In this document: positions 1 through 8,272 of the stretch, piece after piece
Position numbering within the stretch: position 1 is the stretch's first letter
How the letters are laid out: the number at the start of each line of letters is the position of its first letter
NCBI GenBank assembly: GCA_963753815.1
Contig: CAVWDU010000004.1
Coordinates: forward strand, 248,001 to 312,000
Length of the DNA: 64,000 nucleotides
Source of the DNA: CAVWDU01 sp963753815
Lineage (GTDB): Bacteria > Pseudomonadota > Gammaproteobacteria > Pseudomonadales > Halieaceae
Reading direction: 5' to 3'
Position numbers and translations under genes: made by a program
The notes under the pieces: model-generated
Told to the model about the DNA's origin: nothing
What the model saw: only the letters and a program-made list of their open reading frames with translations
Databases searched by the model: none

Positions 1-723
1 CCGGCCGAGGAGTCCGTGCGCGGCTGGCTGCGTGAGCGGGAACAAAGCGGCGTGTTGTGCCTGCTGGTGGTATCCCGCCTCGACCTGCGCTACCTGCGCA
101 CCCGGCAATTCCGCGGCGAAGAGCCCCCGGGTAGCGATGAGGACGACTGGGAGCACCTGTTAACCGACGCCACTTACGTGCCGTTCTACAAGCTGTCGGG
201 TGAGATCGAGGCCGCGATGCGTTCAGGGCCACCTGCCGGCGACGGGGTAAACGATGACACGCTCTACATCACCAGTGTCGGCACCGGCATGGAGCCGCGG
301 GACTACTTCCGCCAGTGGGAGCTGTCATCGCCTGACGAGCGCATCGCGCTGGCCAGCCTTGCCCACAACGGGGTGGCGAACATTTCCAACGTACCGAGCC
401 TGTTCAGCTTGTATAGCCGCGGCCTGATCGCAGTCGCACCGCTGGGTCTCAAATTCCGCCTGCCGTCCTTCGCCAACTATGTGCGTCGGAAAATGCCCCG
501 GGACCTGTTCAAGCAGGAGACCGCGCATTACCACGATGAAAAATGGCGTATCTTTCGCGCGCCCCTTTATATACTGCTCGGCGCGGTGACTTTGTTCCTG
601 GCTTACTCGGTACAGGACGAACTGGCCAACGTGATCAAGGTGTTCGGCGGTTTCGGGGCGACCCTTGGCCTGCTCAAGTCGATTGGGGATCGCTACCAGT
701 TTTCCGTCGACGACGGCGAATGA
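1..723 (+). CDS. Membrane-anchored protein of unknown function, 5' end outside window
   Basis: The frame is open from base 1 with no start that must be used, so the gene begins upstream and only its last 240 residues are visible. The middle of the fragment (about 110-165) reads like a small winged-helix segment, with a conserved-looking 'SPDER' helix and a basic stretch before 'LPSFANYVRR'. It is followed by a hydrophobic segment (about 187-203, 'LYILLGAVTLFLAY') and a second glycine-rich hydrophobic stretch (about 210-225) near the C-terminus. I infer a large protein held in the inner membrane by its C-terminus. No catalytic motif is visible in this part and I do not recognise the family. 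The next gene is convergent, 25 bases away. Confidence 0.75.
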   Translation, partial: PAEESVRGWLREREQSGVLCLLVVSRLDLRYLRTRQFRGEEPPGSDEDDWEHLLTDATYVPFYKLSGEIEAAMRSGPPAGDGVNDDTLYITSVGTGMEPRDYFRQWELSSPDERIALASLAHNGVANISNVPSLFSLYSRGLIAVAPLGLKFRLPSFANYVRRKMPRDLFKQETAHYHDEKWRIFRAPLYILLGAVTLFLAYSVQDELANVIKVFGGFGATLGLLKSIGDRYQFSVDDGE

Positions 724-748
724 TCACCACAGTCAGCAAACATCGCGT

Positions 749-2056
749 TCAGGCGTTACGCCCCAGCACAGTGTCCAGCGCCGCGACGATGCGTTCGGCG
801 TCAGCAACGTCGTTGTAGTGCAACAGTGAGAGCCTGACCACGCCATCGTCGCGGTCGATGCCGAGGTGGTCCAGCGCCCGGGGCGCGTAGAAGTCACCGT
901 GCTCGGTGCCGATCCCCAGGGCCTGCAGTGCGCGGGTGACCTCTGCCGCCGTCTTCCCGCGCGGCTGGAACGCAATCGTGGGCGCCCGGTCGTCGTCCGC
1001 GCAATCGGCCTTACCCAGCAGCCTGACGTTCCCGCGCCCGCGCAGGTTGTCCAGCAGCAGGGCGGCGAGCCGCGACTCGTGGCGGTGGATGAGGCCGTGC
1101 AGGCGTTCCAGCCTCAGCCTGACGGGATCTTCAGGGCTGCCGCCATGGTGCCGGTACAGCGCTTCAAAGTAGTCCAGCACCCCGGCCGACGCCGCCACCT
1201 GGCTGTGTTGCGGGCCCGCCGGGTTATAGCGCTTGGCGTTCTGGTCGCGATTGAAGTAGTGGCTCTGTCCCTCGAGTTCGGATGACAGCTCCCGCCGCAC
1301 GTAGAGTATGCCCTGGTGCGGGCCGTAGACCTTGTACAGGCTGAACACGTAGAGGTCGACATCCAGCGCGCGCAGGTCAGCGATGTGGTGGGGAGCATAG
1401 GCGACGGCGTCGACACCGACCCGGGCCGGGCTCTGCCGCCGGATACGACGCACTAGTTCGGCGACCGGGTTTGCTGTGCCCATCAGATTGGAGCAATGGG
1501 TGAAAAACACCCAGCGCGTGTTCTCGTTCAGGAGGCCGTCGAGGTCGGCCGGGTCCAGCAGCCCCGTCTCGGGATCGATCGCCCACTCGCGCACCGTGGC
1601 GCCACGTTCCTCGGCCTTGCGTCGCCAGACACCGATATTGGTCTCGTGGTCCTGCTGCGTGACGATGATTTCATCCCCCGGCGCCCAGCGCGAGCCGATC
1701 GCTTGGGCCATGACGTAGGTGTTGGCCGACGTCGACGGGCCGATCGTCAGCTCTTCACGCGCGATGTTGAGTGCCTCCGCCCAGCCGTTGTAGGCCCGGT
1801 CCATAGCCTCGCCGGCTTCCCGCGATGGCGAAAACGCGGAGTAGGGCTGCACACGCATCGAGCGGTCGTAGGCCTCCGAAAGCGCCAGCACCTGTCGCGC
1901 GACGTAGCTGCCACCGGCATTGGAGCAGAAGACCTGGTCGGGATAGGCCCCGTACTGGGGAAACTGCTGCTGCACAAAGGCGACATCGAGTTCCGGCAGT
2001 AGGTCGGATGTCGAGCCGTTCGCGGATGCTGGCTCGGTGTTGGTTGCAGTTGTCAT
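749..2056 (-). CDS. Class V aminotransferase (cysteine desulfurase-like PLP enzyme)
   Basis: 435 residues, a typical length for the NifS/CsdA-like fold-type I family. The likely Schiff-base lysine is K242 in 'SLYKVYGPH', the aspartate that pairs with the pyridine nitrogen is D216 in 'VGVDAVAYAPH', and a histidine (H137, 'QQDHETN') sits where it stacks on the cofactor. I chose the ATG at 2056 because homology-like sequence begins soon after it, whereas the longer open frame upstream reads as low-quality sequence. Related proteins are annotated as cysteine desulfurase-like. No conserved active-site cysteine loop is obvious and no suf or isc genes are adjacent, so the substrate is not known and an isopenicillin-epimerase-like or lyase role is possible. 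It stands alone between convergent and divergent neighbours. Confidence 0.88.
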   Translation of the reverse strand: MTTATNTEPASANGSTSDLLPELDVAFVQQQFPQYGAYPDQVFCSNAGGSYVARQVLALSEAYDRSMRVQPYSAFSPSREAGEAMDRAYNGWAEALNIAREELTIGPSTSANTYVMAQAIGSRWAPGDEIIVTQQDHETNIGVWRRKAEERGATVREWAIDPETGLLDPADLDGLLNENTRWVFFTHCSNLMGTANPVAELVRRIRRQSPARVGVDAVAYAPHHIADLRALDVDLYVFSLYKVYGPHQGILYVRRELSSELEGQSHYFNRDQNAKRYNPAGPQHSQVAASAGVLDYFEALYRHHGGSPEDPVRLRLERLHGLIHRHESRLAALLLDNLRGRGNVRLLGKADCADDDRAPTIAFQPRGKTAAEVTRALQALGIGTEHGDFYAPRALDHLGIDRDDGVVRLSLLHYNDVADAERIVAALDTVLGRNA

Positions 2057-2516
2057 AGGGTCGTCGCCTGTTTTCTGTGCCGTTCGATGGGCTCTCGTCG
2101 GCCCGGGGGCGGATAGCCAGGCTTTGCCCGCACTTTTGTAGAGAGGGTTATGCCGCCGGCTTGCCGTGCTCGCAGGCCATTGTGCCGTCGCGGGTCGTAC
2201 AGGGTCAATTTCACCCGTACACCGCTGGTCTGGGGGGCCGCGTGCCAGGAACACGGTGAAGCCCGTCGCCGGTGCTGGTAGAGTAACGGTATCGCTGGTG
2301 GAAAAGAGGTCTGCACCCTTATGCCTGTTGCCCGGCACTTGAGCATTGCCTGGGGCGTAACTCTTGCGGTGCTTGCCGTGCTCGAATGGAACAGTCTCGA
2401 GCGCGAGCCCTTGCGTGAGCCTTTGCTGTCGCCGTTCATCGAACGCTCGATCAGCCTTGCCCCCGCCGCCGTAAACGGCCCCGCGGACCCGTCACCGCGG
2501 GTCGCAGCTACAGACC
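2057..2516. other. Gap between divergent genes, no convincing gene
   Basis: About 460 bases lie between the aminotransferase start and a short reading frame in front of the histidine phosphatase. A plus-strand open frame at 2321-2584 begins with a hydrophobic run but loses any membrane-protein character after about 25 residues and has no good ribosome site. I see no RNA gene or clear operator. Promoters for both flanking units must lie here, but I cannot place them with confidence. Confidence 0.4.
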
Positions 2517-2630
2517 GTGGTGGAATTGCACTTCAACGGGCCACTGTTTCTCATCTGCTTTTTTGGCCCGGTAATCCTGTTTAACGGGCTGGGACTCGTG
2601 TTCGATAAACTGCGGGAGAACCGTCGATGA
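2517..2630 (+). CDS. Possible 37-residue membrane protein overlapping the phosphatase start
   Basis: From the GTG at 2517 a short frame encodes 37 residues with one strongly hydrophobic stretch ('FLICFFGPVILF') followed by a basic end ('KLRENRR'). Its TGA overlaps the ATG of the histidine phosphatase (ATGA), the arrangement used for translational coupling in the other operons of this window. Against it: a GTG start, no clear Shine-Dalgarno site, and a stop codon in the same frame just upstream at 2472. A hydrophobic frame in front of it (from 2321) could be the other half of a frameshifted gene. Function unknown. Confidence 0.3.
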   Translation: MVELHFNGPLFLICFFGPVILFNGLGLVFDKLRENRR

Positions 2631-3139
2631 CTGCGCGCCCCTGTGGTCTGGCGCTGCTGCTCGGCATACTGGCGATGCCGGTGTCTGGAGCCGACCTGTT
2701 CAGCGTATTTCTGGTACGCCACGCCGAGAAACAGGTCGACGGGTCGCAATCACATGACCCCGAACTGACGCCCTGCGGCCGGCAGCGTGCGGAATATCTT
2801 GCCCGCGGGTTGGCGTCCGTACCTGTACGGCGAGTGTACAGCTCTGATTACCGCCGCACGGTAGCGACGGCCATGCCGGTGGTGACCCGCGGCGTGGAAC
2901 TCGAACACTACGACCCGAGGCAGCTGCCGGCGGTCGCCGAGCGGCTTTTGCGCCGCGGCGAGGATGCCCTGGTGGTTGGTCACAGCAATACCACCGCGGT
3001 GCTGGCCGGGCTGCTTGCGGGCACCCCCGGCGACGCCTATGACGAGTCGATCTACGACCGGGTCTACCAGGTCGTCATAGCGGGTGAACACAAGCGGCTC
3101 TACCTGTTCCACCAGGGTTTCGATTGTGATCTGCCCTGA
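2627..3139 (+). CDS. Periplasmic histidine phosphatase (SixA/PGM-like)
   Basis: 170 residues, a small member of the histidine phosphatase superfamily. An N-terminal signal peptide (about residues 1-22, 'LALLLGILAMPVSGA') predicts export. The catalytic motif R31-H32 is in 'LVRHAEK', and the second active-site histidine is H119 in 'LVVGHSNT'. In this family H32 takes the phosphate and the second histidine completes the pocket. SixA-type enzymes are cytoplasmic, so the signal peptide makes this a secreted phosphatase of unknown substrate. The start is ATG 2627 and the gene may be translationally coupled to the short frame before it. Confidence 0.85.
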   Translation: MTARPCGLALLLGILAMPVSGADLFSVFLVRHAEKQVDGSQSHDPELTPCGRQRAEYLARGLASVPVRRVYSSDYRRTVATAMPVVTRGVELEHYDPRQLPAVAERLLRRGEDALVVGHSNTTAVLAGLLAGTPGDAYDESIYDRVYQVVIAGEHKRLYLFHQGFDCDLP

Positions 3140-3440
3140 GTCGCGAGCAACCCGTGGTCGATGTGGCGCGCACCGGTACCGTTCTCGTCGTGATTGGGCT
3201 AGGCTGTTACCCGGGCTAGGCTACTGCGCGGGCCAGGCGATGGCTTGGGCCAGGTCGTAACGTCCGTCGCTAGCGCTATGGCGTCAGCGGTGGTTTAGGC
3301 CCAGAATACCGTGCCGCCTCCGGTTACTGCGCAAGCAGCGGCGGGGTCGGCCAACATCGACTTGAAAACAGGCCGGTAAGGCAGTAACCCTTTCGGCGCT
3401 TAATGGTAATTTACTATCACTCCCAAAGAGGTCTGACTCA
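3140..3440. other. 301-base gap before the VOC gene
   Basis: No gene is visible. A 10-base direct repeat GGGCTAGGCT occurs at 3197-3206 and 3213-3222, and a related GGGCCAGGCG follows. The last 40 bases before the VOC start are AT-richer and hold a plausible -10-like TACTAT at 3412-3417, so the VOC promoter is probably there. No terminator hairpin with a T-run was found. Confidence 0.4.
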
Positions 3441-3812
3441 ATGATTGGATATGTCACCATCGGTGTCCGCGATATGGACGCGGCCAAAGCCTACTATTCT
3501 GAACTGCTGTCCGATCTCGGGGCATCCGTGCTCATGGATATGGAACGGATTGCGTTCATCGGCACGGGCATGGACGCACCCATGCTGGCGGTGTGTGTGC
3601 CCCACAACGAAGGTGACCCCGAGCCCGGAAACGGCAATATGGTGGCGATCAGCGCAGGCAGCAAGGAGCAGGTTGATGCGCTGTACAAGAAAGCCATCGA
3701 GCTGGGCGCCACCTGTGACGGCGAGCCCGGCCAGCGCATTCCGGACATGTTCTACGGCGCCTACGTCCGTGACCCCGACGGCAACAAGTCAGCGTTCTAC
3801 GTGTTCGGCTGA
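3441..3812 (+). CDS. VOC family (glyoxalase/bleomycin-resistance fold) protein
   Basis: 123 residues, the usual size of a single-domain vicinal oxygen chelate protein with two beta-alpha-beta-beta-beta modules. The opening 'IGYVTIGVRDMDAAKAYY' and the closing 'FYGAYVRDPDGNKSAFYVF' are standard signatures of the family. A metal is normally held by one H/Q and one E per module. The first-strand histidine is replaced here by T ('YVTIGV'), so metal binding is uncertain. The start ATG 3441 is preceded by a purine-rich AAAGAGG. It lies 74 bases before a catabolic-looking gene run on the same strand and may belong to it or be independent. Substrate unknown. Confidence 0.85.
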   Translation: MIGYVTIGVRDMDAAKAYYSELLSDLGASVLMDMERIAFIGTGMDAPMLAVCVPHNEGDPEPGNGNMVAISAGSKEQVDALYKKAIELGATCDGEPGQRIPDMFYGAYVRDPDGNKSAFYVFG

Positions 3813-3886
3813 CAGGCCCTCATGCTCAGGGCAGTGTCCCGACTCGCTGGCGGGTCCCCCGCCGGCGGTCACCACCGGGCTTCCCG

Positions 3887-5503
3887 GTGAAAAAATACGA
3901 CGCGATTGTCATCGGCGCCGGCCACAACGGGCTGGCCAATGCCGCGTACCTCGCGCGGGCCGGGCTCGACGTGGCCGTGCTGGAGCGCAACGCCTACATC
4001 GGCGGTGCCACCGTCAGCCGGGAGTTGTACCCCGACTGGACCTACTCCAACTGCTCCTACGTCTGTTGGCTGCTGCGCCCGGAGATCATCCGCGACCTGG
4101 AACTGCCGCGTCACGGGCTGCAGGTCGTGCCCTATGGCGGTGGCGTGACCTTCATGCGCAACGGCGACTACTTCGGCAACTACTACGATCACGAGCGCCA
4201 GTACCGCGAAATGGCCCGGCACTCGCGCCGTGACGCCAACGCCTACGAGCGCTACAAAACCGATGTGATGAAGCAGACGCGGTTGATCCGCCCGTTCCTG
4301 CTCAAACGCCCGCCCGATCCCACCTCACTCAAGCCCGGAGACCTGCGTGAACTCGCCGGCTTCGCCCGCGCTTTCACCGCGATGGGGGAGGAGGGTCTCG
4401 CCGACACCATGAAGTTCTGGACCAAGAGCGTCGGTGATTTCCTGTGCGAGTATTTTGAGTCTGAGGTGATCCGGGCTCACCTCGCGGGCAGCGGCATCAT
4501 CGGCACTGCGCTGGGGGTGTTCTCCCCCGGCACAGCCTACGTGTTGCTGCACCATTACATGGGGGATGTCGACGGCAGCGTCGGCTCCTGGGGTTTCGCG
4601 CGCGGTGGCATGGGGGCGGTGGCTACCGCGTTGTCGCGCTCGGTGCAGGCGTTCGGCGGCTCGATCATCTGCGATGCGGAGGTGTCCCGGGTCATCGTCA
4701 AAGACGGGGCGGTGAGCGGCGTGGCGCTCGCCAACGGCGACGAACTGTACGCCGATACCGTGGTCTCCAACCTGGACCCGAAGCGTACCTTCCTCGGCAT
4801 TGTCGATCCGTCCGACCTGCCTGAATCGGTGCTGCGCCGGGCGAAGAACTTCAAGATCCGGGGCTCATCGGGCAAGCTCAATATCGCGCTCGATGGCCTG
4901 CCCACCTTCCATGGGCTGGACCCGCGCAGCCCGCTCATGTGCGGTGACATGCATTTCACCGACTCGCTGGAGCGGCTCGAGCGCGCCTACGATGACTGGA
5001 AAGCCGGCACCTGGTCCCGCGACCCCTACCTCGACATGCTCATGCCCAGCCAGGCGGACCCCACCATGGCGCCGCCGGGCAAACACATGATGTCGGTGTT
5101 CGTGCAGTACGTGCCGCCCAAGGTAAACGGACGCGAGTGGACCGACGAGGACAAGGCCGGCTTCGAGAAAACGGTGCTGGACCAGATTGCCGAGTACAGC
5201 CCGGACTTCAAGGACCTCATCCTCCATTGCGAAACCCGCACACCCCGGGAGCTGGAAGCGGAGGTGGGGCTGACCGAGGGCAATATCTTCCAGGGCGAGC
5301 TGACCTTCGACCAGTTGCTGTTCAACCGGCCCTTCCCCGGTTATGCGCAGTACCGCGGGCCGCTGCCGGGTCTCTACCTGTGCAGCGCAGCCACCCATCC
5401 GGGTGGCGGGGTGATGGCGGCTCCCGGTGCGAACGCGGCCCGGGAGATTCTGCGCGACCTGCGCCGGCCAGACACGGTGCCCGAGGCCTACCCCGATGAC
5501 TGA
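3887..5503 (+). CDS. FAD-dependent oxidoreductase, CrtI/PYROXD2-like (copy 1)
   Basis: 538 residues, COG1233-type flavoprotein. The dinucleotide-binding motif G10-A-G-H-N-G15 starts an ADP-binding fold ending in an acidic residue ('VAVLERN'), and the C-terminal FAD signature 'LYLCSAATHPGGGV' is intact. The GTG start at 3887 puts the FAD motif at residue 10, as usual in the family. Phytoene desaturases belong to this superfamily, but no carotenoid genes are nearby, so the pathway is probably not carotenoid. The next gene encodes a paralogue and starts 8 bases before this stop, so the two are cotranslated and may form a pair. Inference: it oxidises a C-C or C-N bond of an unknown substrate. Confidence 0.88.
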   Translation: MKKYDAIVIGAGHNGLANAAYLARAGLDVAVLERNAYIGGATVSRELYPDWTYSNCSYVCWLLRPEIIRDLELPRHGLQVVPYGGGVTFMRNGDYFGNYYDHERQYREMARHSRRDANAYERYKTDVMKQTRLIRPFLLKRPPDPTSLKPGDLRELAGFARAFTAMGEEGLADTMKFWTKSVGDFLCEYFESEVIRAHLAGSGIIGTALGVFSPGTAYVLLHHYMGDVDGSVGSWGFARGGMGAVATALSRSVQAFGGSIICDAEVSRVIVKDGAVSGVALANGDELYADTVVSNLDPKRTFLGIVDPSDLPESVLRRAKNFKIRGSSGKLNIALDGLPTFHGLDPRSPLMCGDMHFTDSLERLERAYDDWKAGTWSRDPYLDMLMPSQADPTMAPPGKHMMSVFVQYVPPKVNGREWTDEDKAGFEKTVLDQIAEYSPDFKDLILHCETRTPRELEAEVGLTEGNIFQGELTFDQLLFNRPFPGYAQYRGPLPGLYLCSAATHPGGGVMAAPGANAAREILRDLRRPDTVPEAYPDD

Positions 5504-7058
5504 GTACGACGTGATTATGATCGGGGCCGGCCACAACGGCCTGACCTGTGCGAATCACCTCGGGCGCGCCGGCAAGCGTGTACTGGTGCTCGAGGCCGCC
5601 GCCGAGCCCGGTGGCTGCGCTGCCACCCGTGAGTTCGCGCCCGGGTTCTCGGCGTCGTCCTGTGCCCAGTGGCTGACCCAGTTGTCGCCACGGGTGGTGA
5701 GAGATTTTGAGTTGGAAAACCACGGGCTGCGCTGGGCGGCCCGGGACCTCGCCACGGTAGGCCTGGCGGAGGATGGCAACCACCTGGTGCTGCGGACCGC
5801 TGGCGTGGAGGGTGGCGGGCTGAGCAATGCTGACCGGGAAGCCTACCGCGCATTCCACAGCCGCATGTTGCGTTATGCCGGGGTACTCGCGGGGCTGCTG
5901 GCTACGCGCCCGCCGAAACTGGTGGACGGCGGCGTGACCGATCGGCTGAACCTGTTCAAAACGGCGCTGGGCATCAGGCGGCTGGGCGTGGACGAGATGC
6001 GCGAGTTCATGCGCATCGTGTTGATGAACATGTACGACCTGATGCACGAGCACTTCGAGCACCCGGCGCTGCAGGCGATGTTGAGCCTCGACGGCGTCAT
6101 CGGCGCACGCATGGGCCCGCGCTCGCCCGGCAGTGTGTTTGGCTACCTGTACCGGCTGACGGGCGAGGTGGCCGGTTGTGACGGCCCGGCGCAGTTGCAC
6201 GGTGGTATGGGGTCTCTCGGTGCGGCGATGGCGGCGAGTGCCCGCGCCGCCGGCGTGGCCATCCGCACCGGCGCCAGGGTGGCGCGCATCGACACACACG
6301 CGGGGCGGGCGACCGGTGTGACACTGGAGGATGGCGAGCAGCTGCGCGCGGGGGTGGTCGTCTCCAACGCGGACCCGGTGACCACCTTCGAACGCCTGGT
6401 CGGCTATGACCAGGTGGAGACCGGCGTCGCACGGCGAGTCAGCCAGATTCGCAACGCCGGGGCGGTGGCCAAGCTGCACCTGGGCCTGGGCGGCCCGCCT
6501 CAGTTCACCGGCCTGCCGGATGCGCTGCTCGGCCATCGCCTGCTGGTGGCGCCCGACATGGACACCATCGAGCGCGCGTTCAACCCGGTCAAGTACAACG
6601 AATACGCCGCCGACCCCGTACTCGACATCAGCGTGGCCAGTGTCAATGACCCCGGCCTCGCGCCGCAGGGGCAGCACGTGCTCTCCGCCATCGTCCCCTT
6701 CGTCCCGCAGGCCCCCGAGGGTGGCTGGGATAGTCATCGCCAGCCGGTCATCGACGGGCTCCTGGCCTGCCTGGAGCGCTATGCGCCGGGCATCTCGGGC
6801 CAGGTGGTTGCGGCGGAACTGCTCACACCAACGGACCTCGAGCGCGACTACGGCATGCGCGGTGGTCACTGGCACCACGGCGAACTGGCGCTGGACCAGT
6901 TCCTGACTATGCGACCCTTCCCGGGCGCCAGCCAGTACGCCATGCCAGTGGACGGGCTGTTTCTCTGCGGGGCCGGCGCCCACCCGGGCGGCGGGCTCAA
7001 CGGGCTCGCAGGCGGCAATGCGGCCCGGGAAATTCTGCGGCGGGAGCGGGGGCGATGA
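5496..7058 (+). CDS. FAD-dependent oxidoreductase, CrtI/PYROXD2-like (copy 2)
   Basis: 520 residues from ATG 5496, which overlaps the previous stop by 8 bases. A longer frame opens upstream, but this start places the motif G-A-G-H-N-G at about residue 10, matching its neighbour. The C-terminal signature 'LFLCGAGAHPGGGLNG' also matches. The two proteins share the same architecture but differ clearly in the middle substrate region, suggesting an old tandem duplication with separate roles or a heteromer. The downstream aminomethyltransferase ATG overlaps this stop (ATGA), so the run is one operon. Substrate unknown. Confidence 0.87.
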   Translation: MTEYDVIMIGAGHNGLTCANHLGRAGKRVLVLEAAAEPGGCAATREFAPGFSASSCAQWLTQLSPRVVRDFELENHGLRWAARDLATVGLAEDGNHLVLRTAGVEGGGLSNADREAYRAFHSRMLRYAGVLAGLLATRPPKLVDGGVTDRLNLFKTALGIRRLGVDEMREFMRIVLMNMYDLMHEHFEHPALQAMLSLDGVIGARMGPRSPGSVFGYLYRLTGEVAGCDGPAQLHGGMGSLGAAMAASARAAGVAIRTGARVARIDTHAGRATGVTLEDGEQLRAGVVVSNADPVTTFERLVGYDQVETGVARRVSQIRNAGAVAKLHLGLGGPPQFTGLPDALLGHRLLVAPDMDTIERAFNPVKYNEYAADPVLDISVASVNDPGLAPQGQHVLSAIVPFVPQAPEGGWDSHRQPVIDGLLACLERYAPGISGQVVAAELLTPTDLERDYGMRGGHWHHGELALDQFLTMRPFPGASQYAMPVDGLFLCGAGAHPGGGLNGLAGGNAAREILRRERGR

Positions 7059-8233
7059 GCAGCAACGACCGGATGATGCTGACTTCGCCGTTCCACACGC
7101 GGGTGGCGGAGGCCTGCGAGCTCAACAGCTGGGGTAACTGGAAGGGGTACACGACGCCGGACGCCTATATCGACGTAGAGCTGGAATATTTCGCCGTTCG
7201 CAGCACCGCCGGTGTGTTCGACCTCTCGCCAATGAACAAATACCGGGTGCGCGGCCCTGACGCCGCGGCCTACCTCAATCGTCTGGTCACCCGGGATATC
7301 AGTAAGGTCGGTGTGGGGCGCGTGGCGTACAGCGTGTGGTGCAACGATGCCGGCCAGGTGATGGATGACGGCACGATCTTCCACCTGGCCGAGAACGACT
7401 ACCGGATCTGCGCCTACGCCCGCGCCATCGACTGGCTGCACTGGTCGGCGCTGGGGTTCGACGTGGAGATCGAGGATGAGACCGACCGGGTGGCCGCGCT
7501 CGCGGTGCAGGGGCCCACGTCCTGTGCCGCCCTCACGGCGATGGGGCTGGAGGGGCTGGATGCGCTCAAGCCCTTTGGCATGGCCGAGTTCGAATTCGAG
7601 GGCGAGACCCTGCTGGTGAGCCGTACCGGCTTTACCGGCGACCTCGGTTATGAGCTGTTCATCGACCCCGGGATGGCGGAAACCCTGTGGGATCGCCTGT
7701 TCGAGGCCGGTCGCCCTTACCTGATCAAACCCTTCGGCAGCCTGGCGCTGGACCTGGCCCGCATCGAGGCCGGCTTCCTGCAGGCCGGGGTGGATTTCGT
7801 GCCGGCCGAGTCGGCCGTGCGCCGGGGGCGCTCTCGCTCACCCTTCGAGCTGGGGTTCGACTGGCTGGTGAATCTCGACAAGCCCGTGTTCAACGGCCGC
7901 CGGGCGCTGCTGGAGGAACGCAAGCGCGGCTCCCGCTACCGCTTCGCCTACCTGGACGTGGCCGGCAACAAACCTGCCCATCATTCGTTCATCCTCCGTG
8001 GCGGTAAACAGGTCGGCACCGTCACCTCGGCGGCCTGGTGCCCCACAGCCAAGGTGAACCTGGCGATGGCGCAACTGGAGATGCCGCACGGGAAGGTGGG
8101 AGAGGAGCTGGTGGTCGAGATCTACCACCAGCGGGAACTGCAATGGCACCGAACGCTCGCGCCCTGCCGGGTGATGGAAGCGGCGCCGTTCAACCCGCCG
8201 CGTCGCCGGCAGACGCCCGCCGCGCCGTTCTAG
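7055..8233 (+). CDS. GcvT-like aminomethyltransferase (folate-dependent demethylase family)
   Basis: 392 residues, full-length for the T-protein family, which moves a one-carbon unit from an N-methyl or aminomethyl donor to tetrahydrofolate. Visible family features are 'AGVFDLSPMNKYRVRGPDA' near residues 52-70, the conserved Asp pair D104-D105 in 'GQVMDDGT', and 'SRTGFTGDLGYELF' (about 190-203). It does not look like a glycine-cleavage T-protein: the N-terminus ('WGNWKGY') and the absence of gcvH/gcvP nearby place it among the uncharacterised paralogues related to DmdA and to the C-termini of sarcosine and dimethylglycine dehydrogenases. It is coupled (ATGA) to the flavoprotein before it. I infer capture of a one-carbon unit released in this pathway. 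Confidence 0.85.
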   Translation: MSSNDRMMLTSPFHTRVAEACELNSWGNWKGYTTPDAYIDVELEYFAVRSTAGVFDLSPMNKYRVRGPDAAAYLNRLVTRDISKVGVGRVAYSVWCNDAGQVMDDGTIFHLAENDYRICAYARAIDWLHWSALGFDVEIEDETDRVAALAVQGPTSCAALTAMGLEGLDALKPFGMAEFEFEGETLLVSRTGFTGDLGYELFIDPGMAETLWDRLFEAGRPYLIKPFGSLALDLARIEAGFLQAGVDFVPAESAVRRGRSRSPFELGFDWLVNLDKPVFNGRRALLEERKRGSRYRFAYLDVAGNKPAHHSFILRGGKQVGTVTSAAWCPTAKVNLAMAQLEMPHGKVGEELVVEIYHQRELQWHRTLAPCRVMEAAPFNPPRRRQTPAAPF

Positions 8234-8272
8234 TCATCCGCCTGGCGGGATTGTAGGAAGAGGGGTTTTGCC

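Noticed and set aside
2321..2584. 87-codon plus-strand frame before the phosphatase
   Set aside because: The first 25 residues are hydrophobic but the rest looks random, and there is no clear ribosome site. Possibly part of a frameshifted small gene, not listed as coding.
5322..6983. Long antisense open frame across the second flavoprotein gene
   Set aside because: GC-rich coding DNA often leaves the opposite strand open; the plus-strand gene has full FAD motifs, while the antisense translation is rich in His, Arg and Ala without any motif. The same holds for antisense frames at 12078-13133, 19263-20315, 21899-23206 and 48082-49083.
3887..7058. Carotenoid biosynthesis cluster
   Set aside because: Only the CrtI-like fold points that way; there is no phytoene synthase, cyclase or GGPP synthase nearby, and the partners are a GcvT-like enzyme and a Rieske oxygenase.
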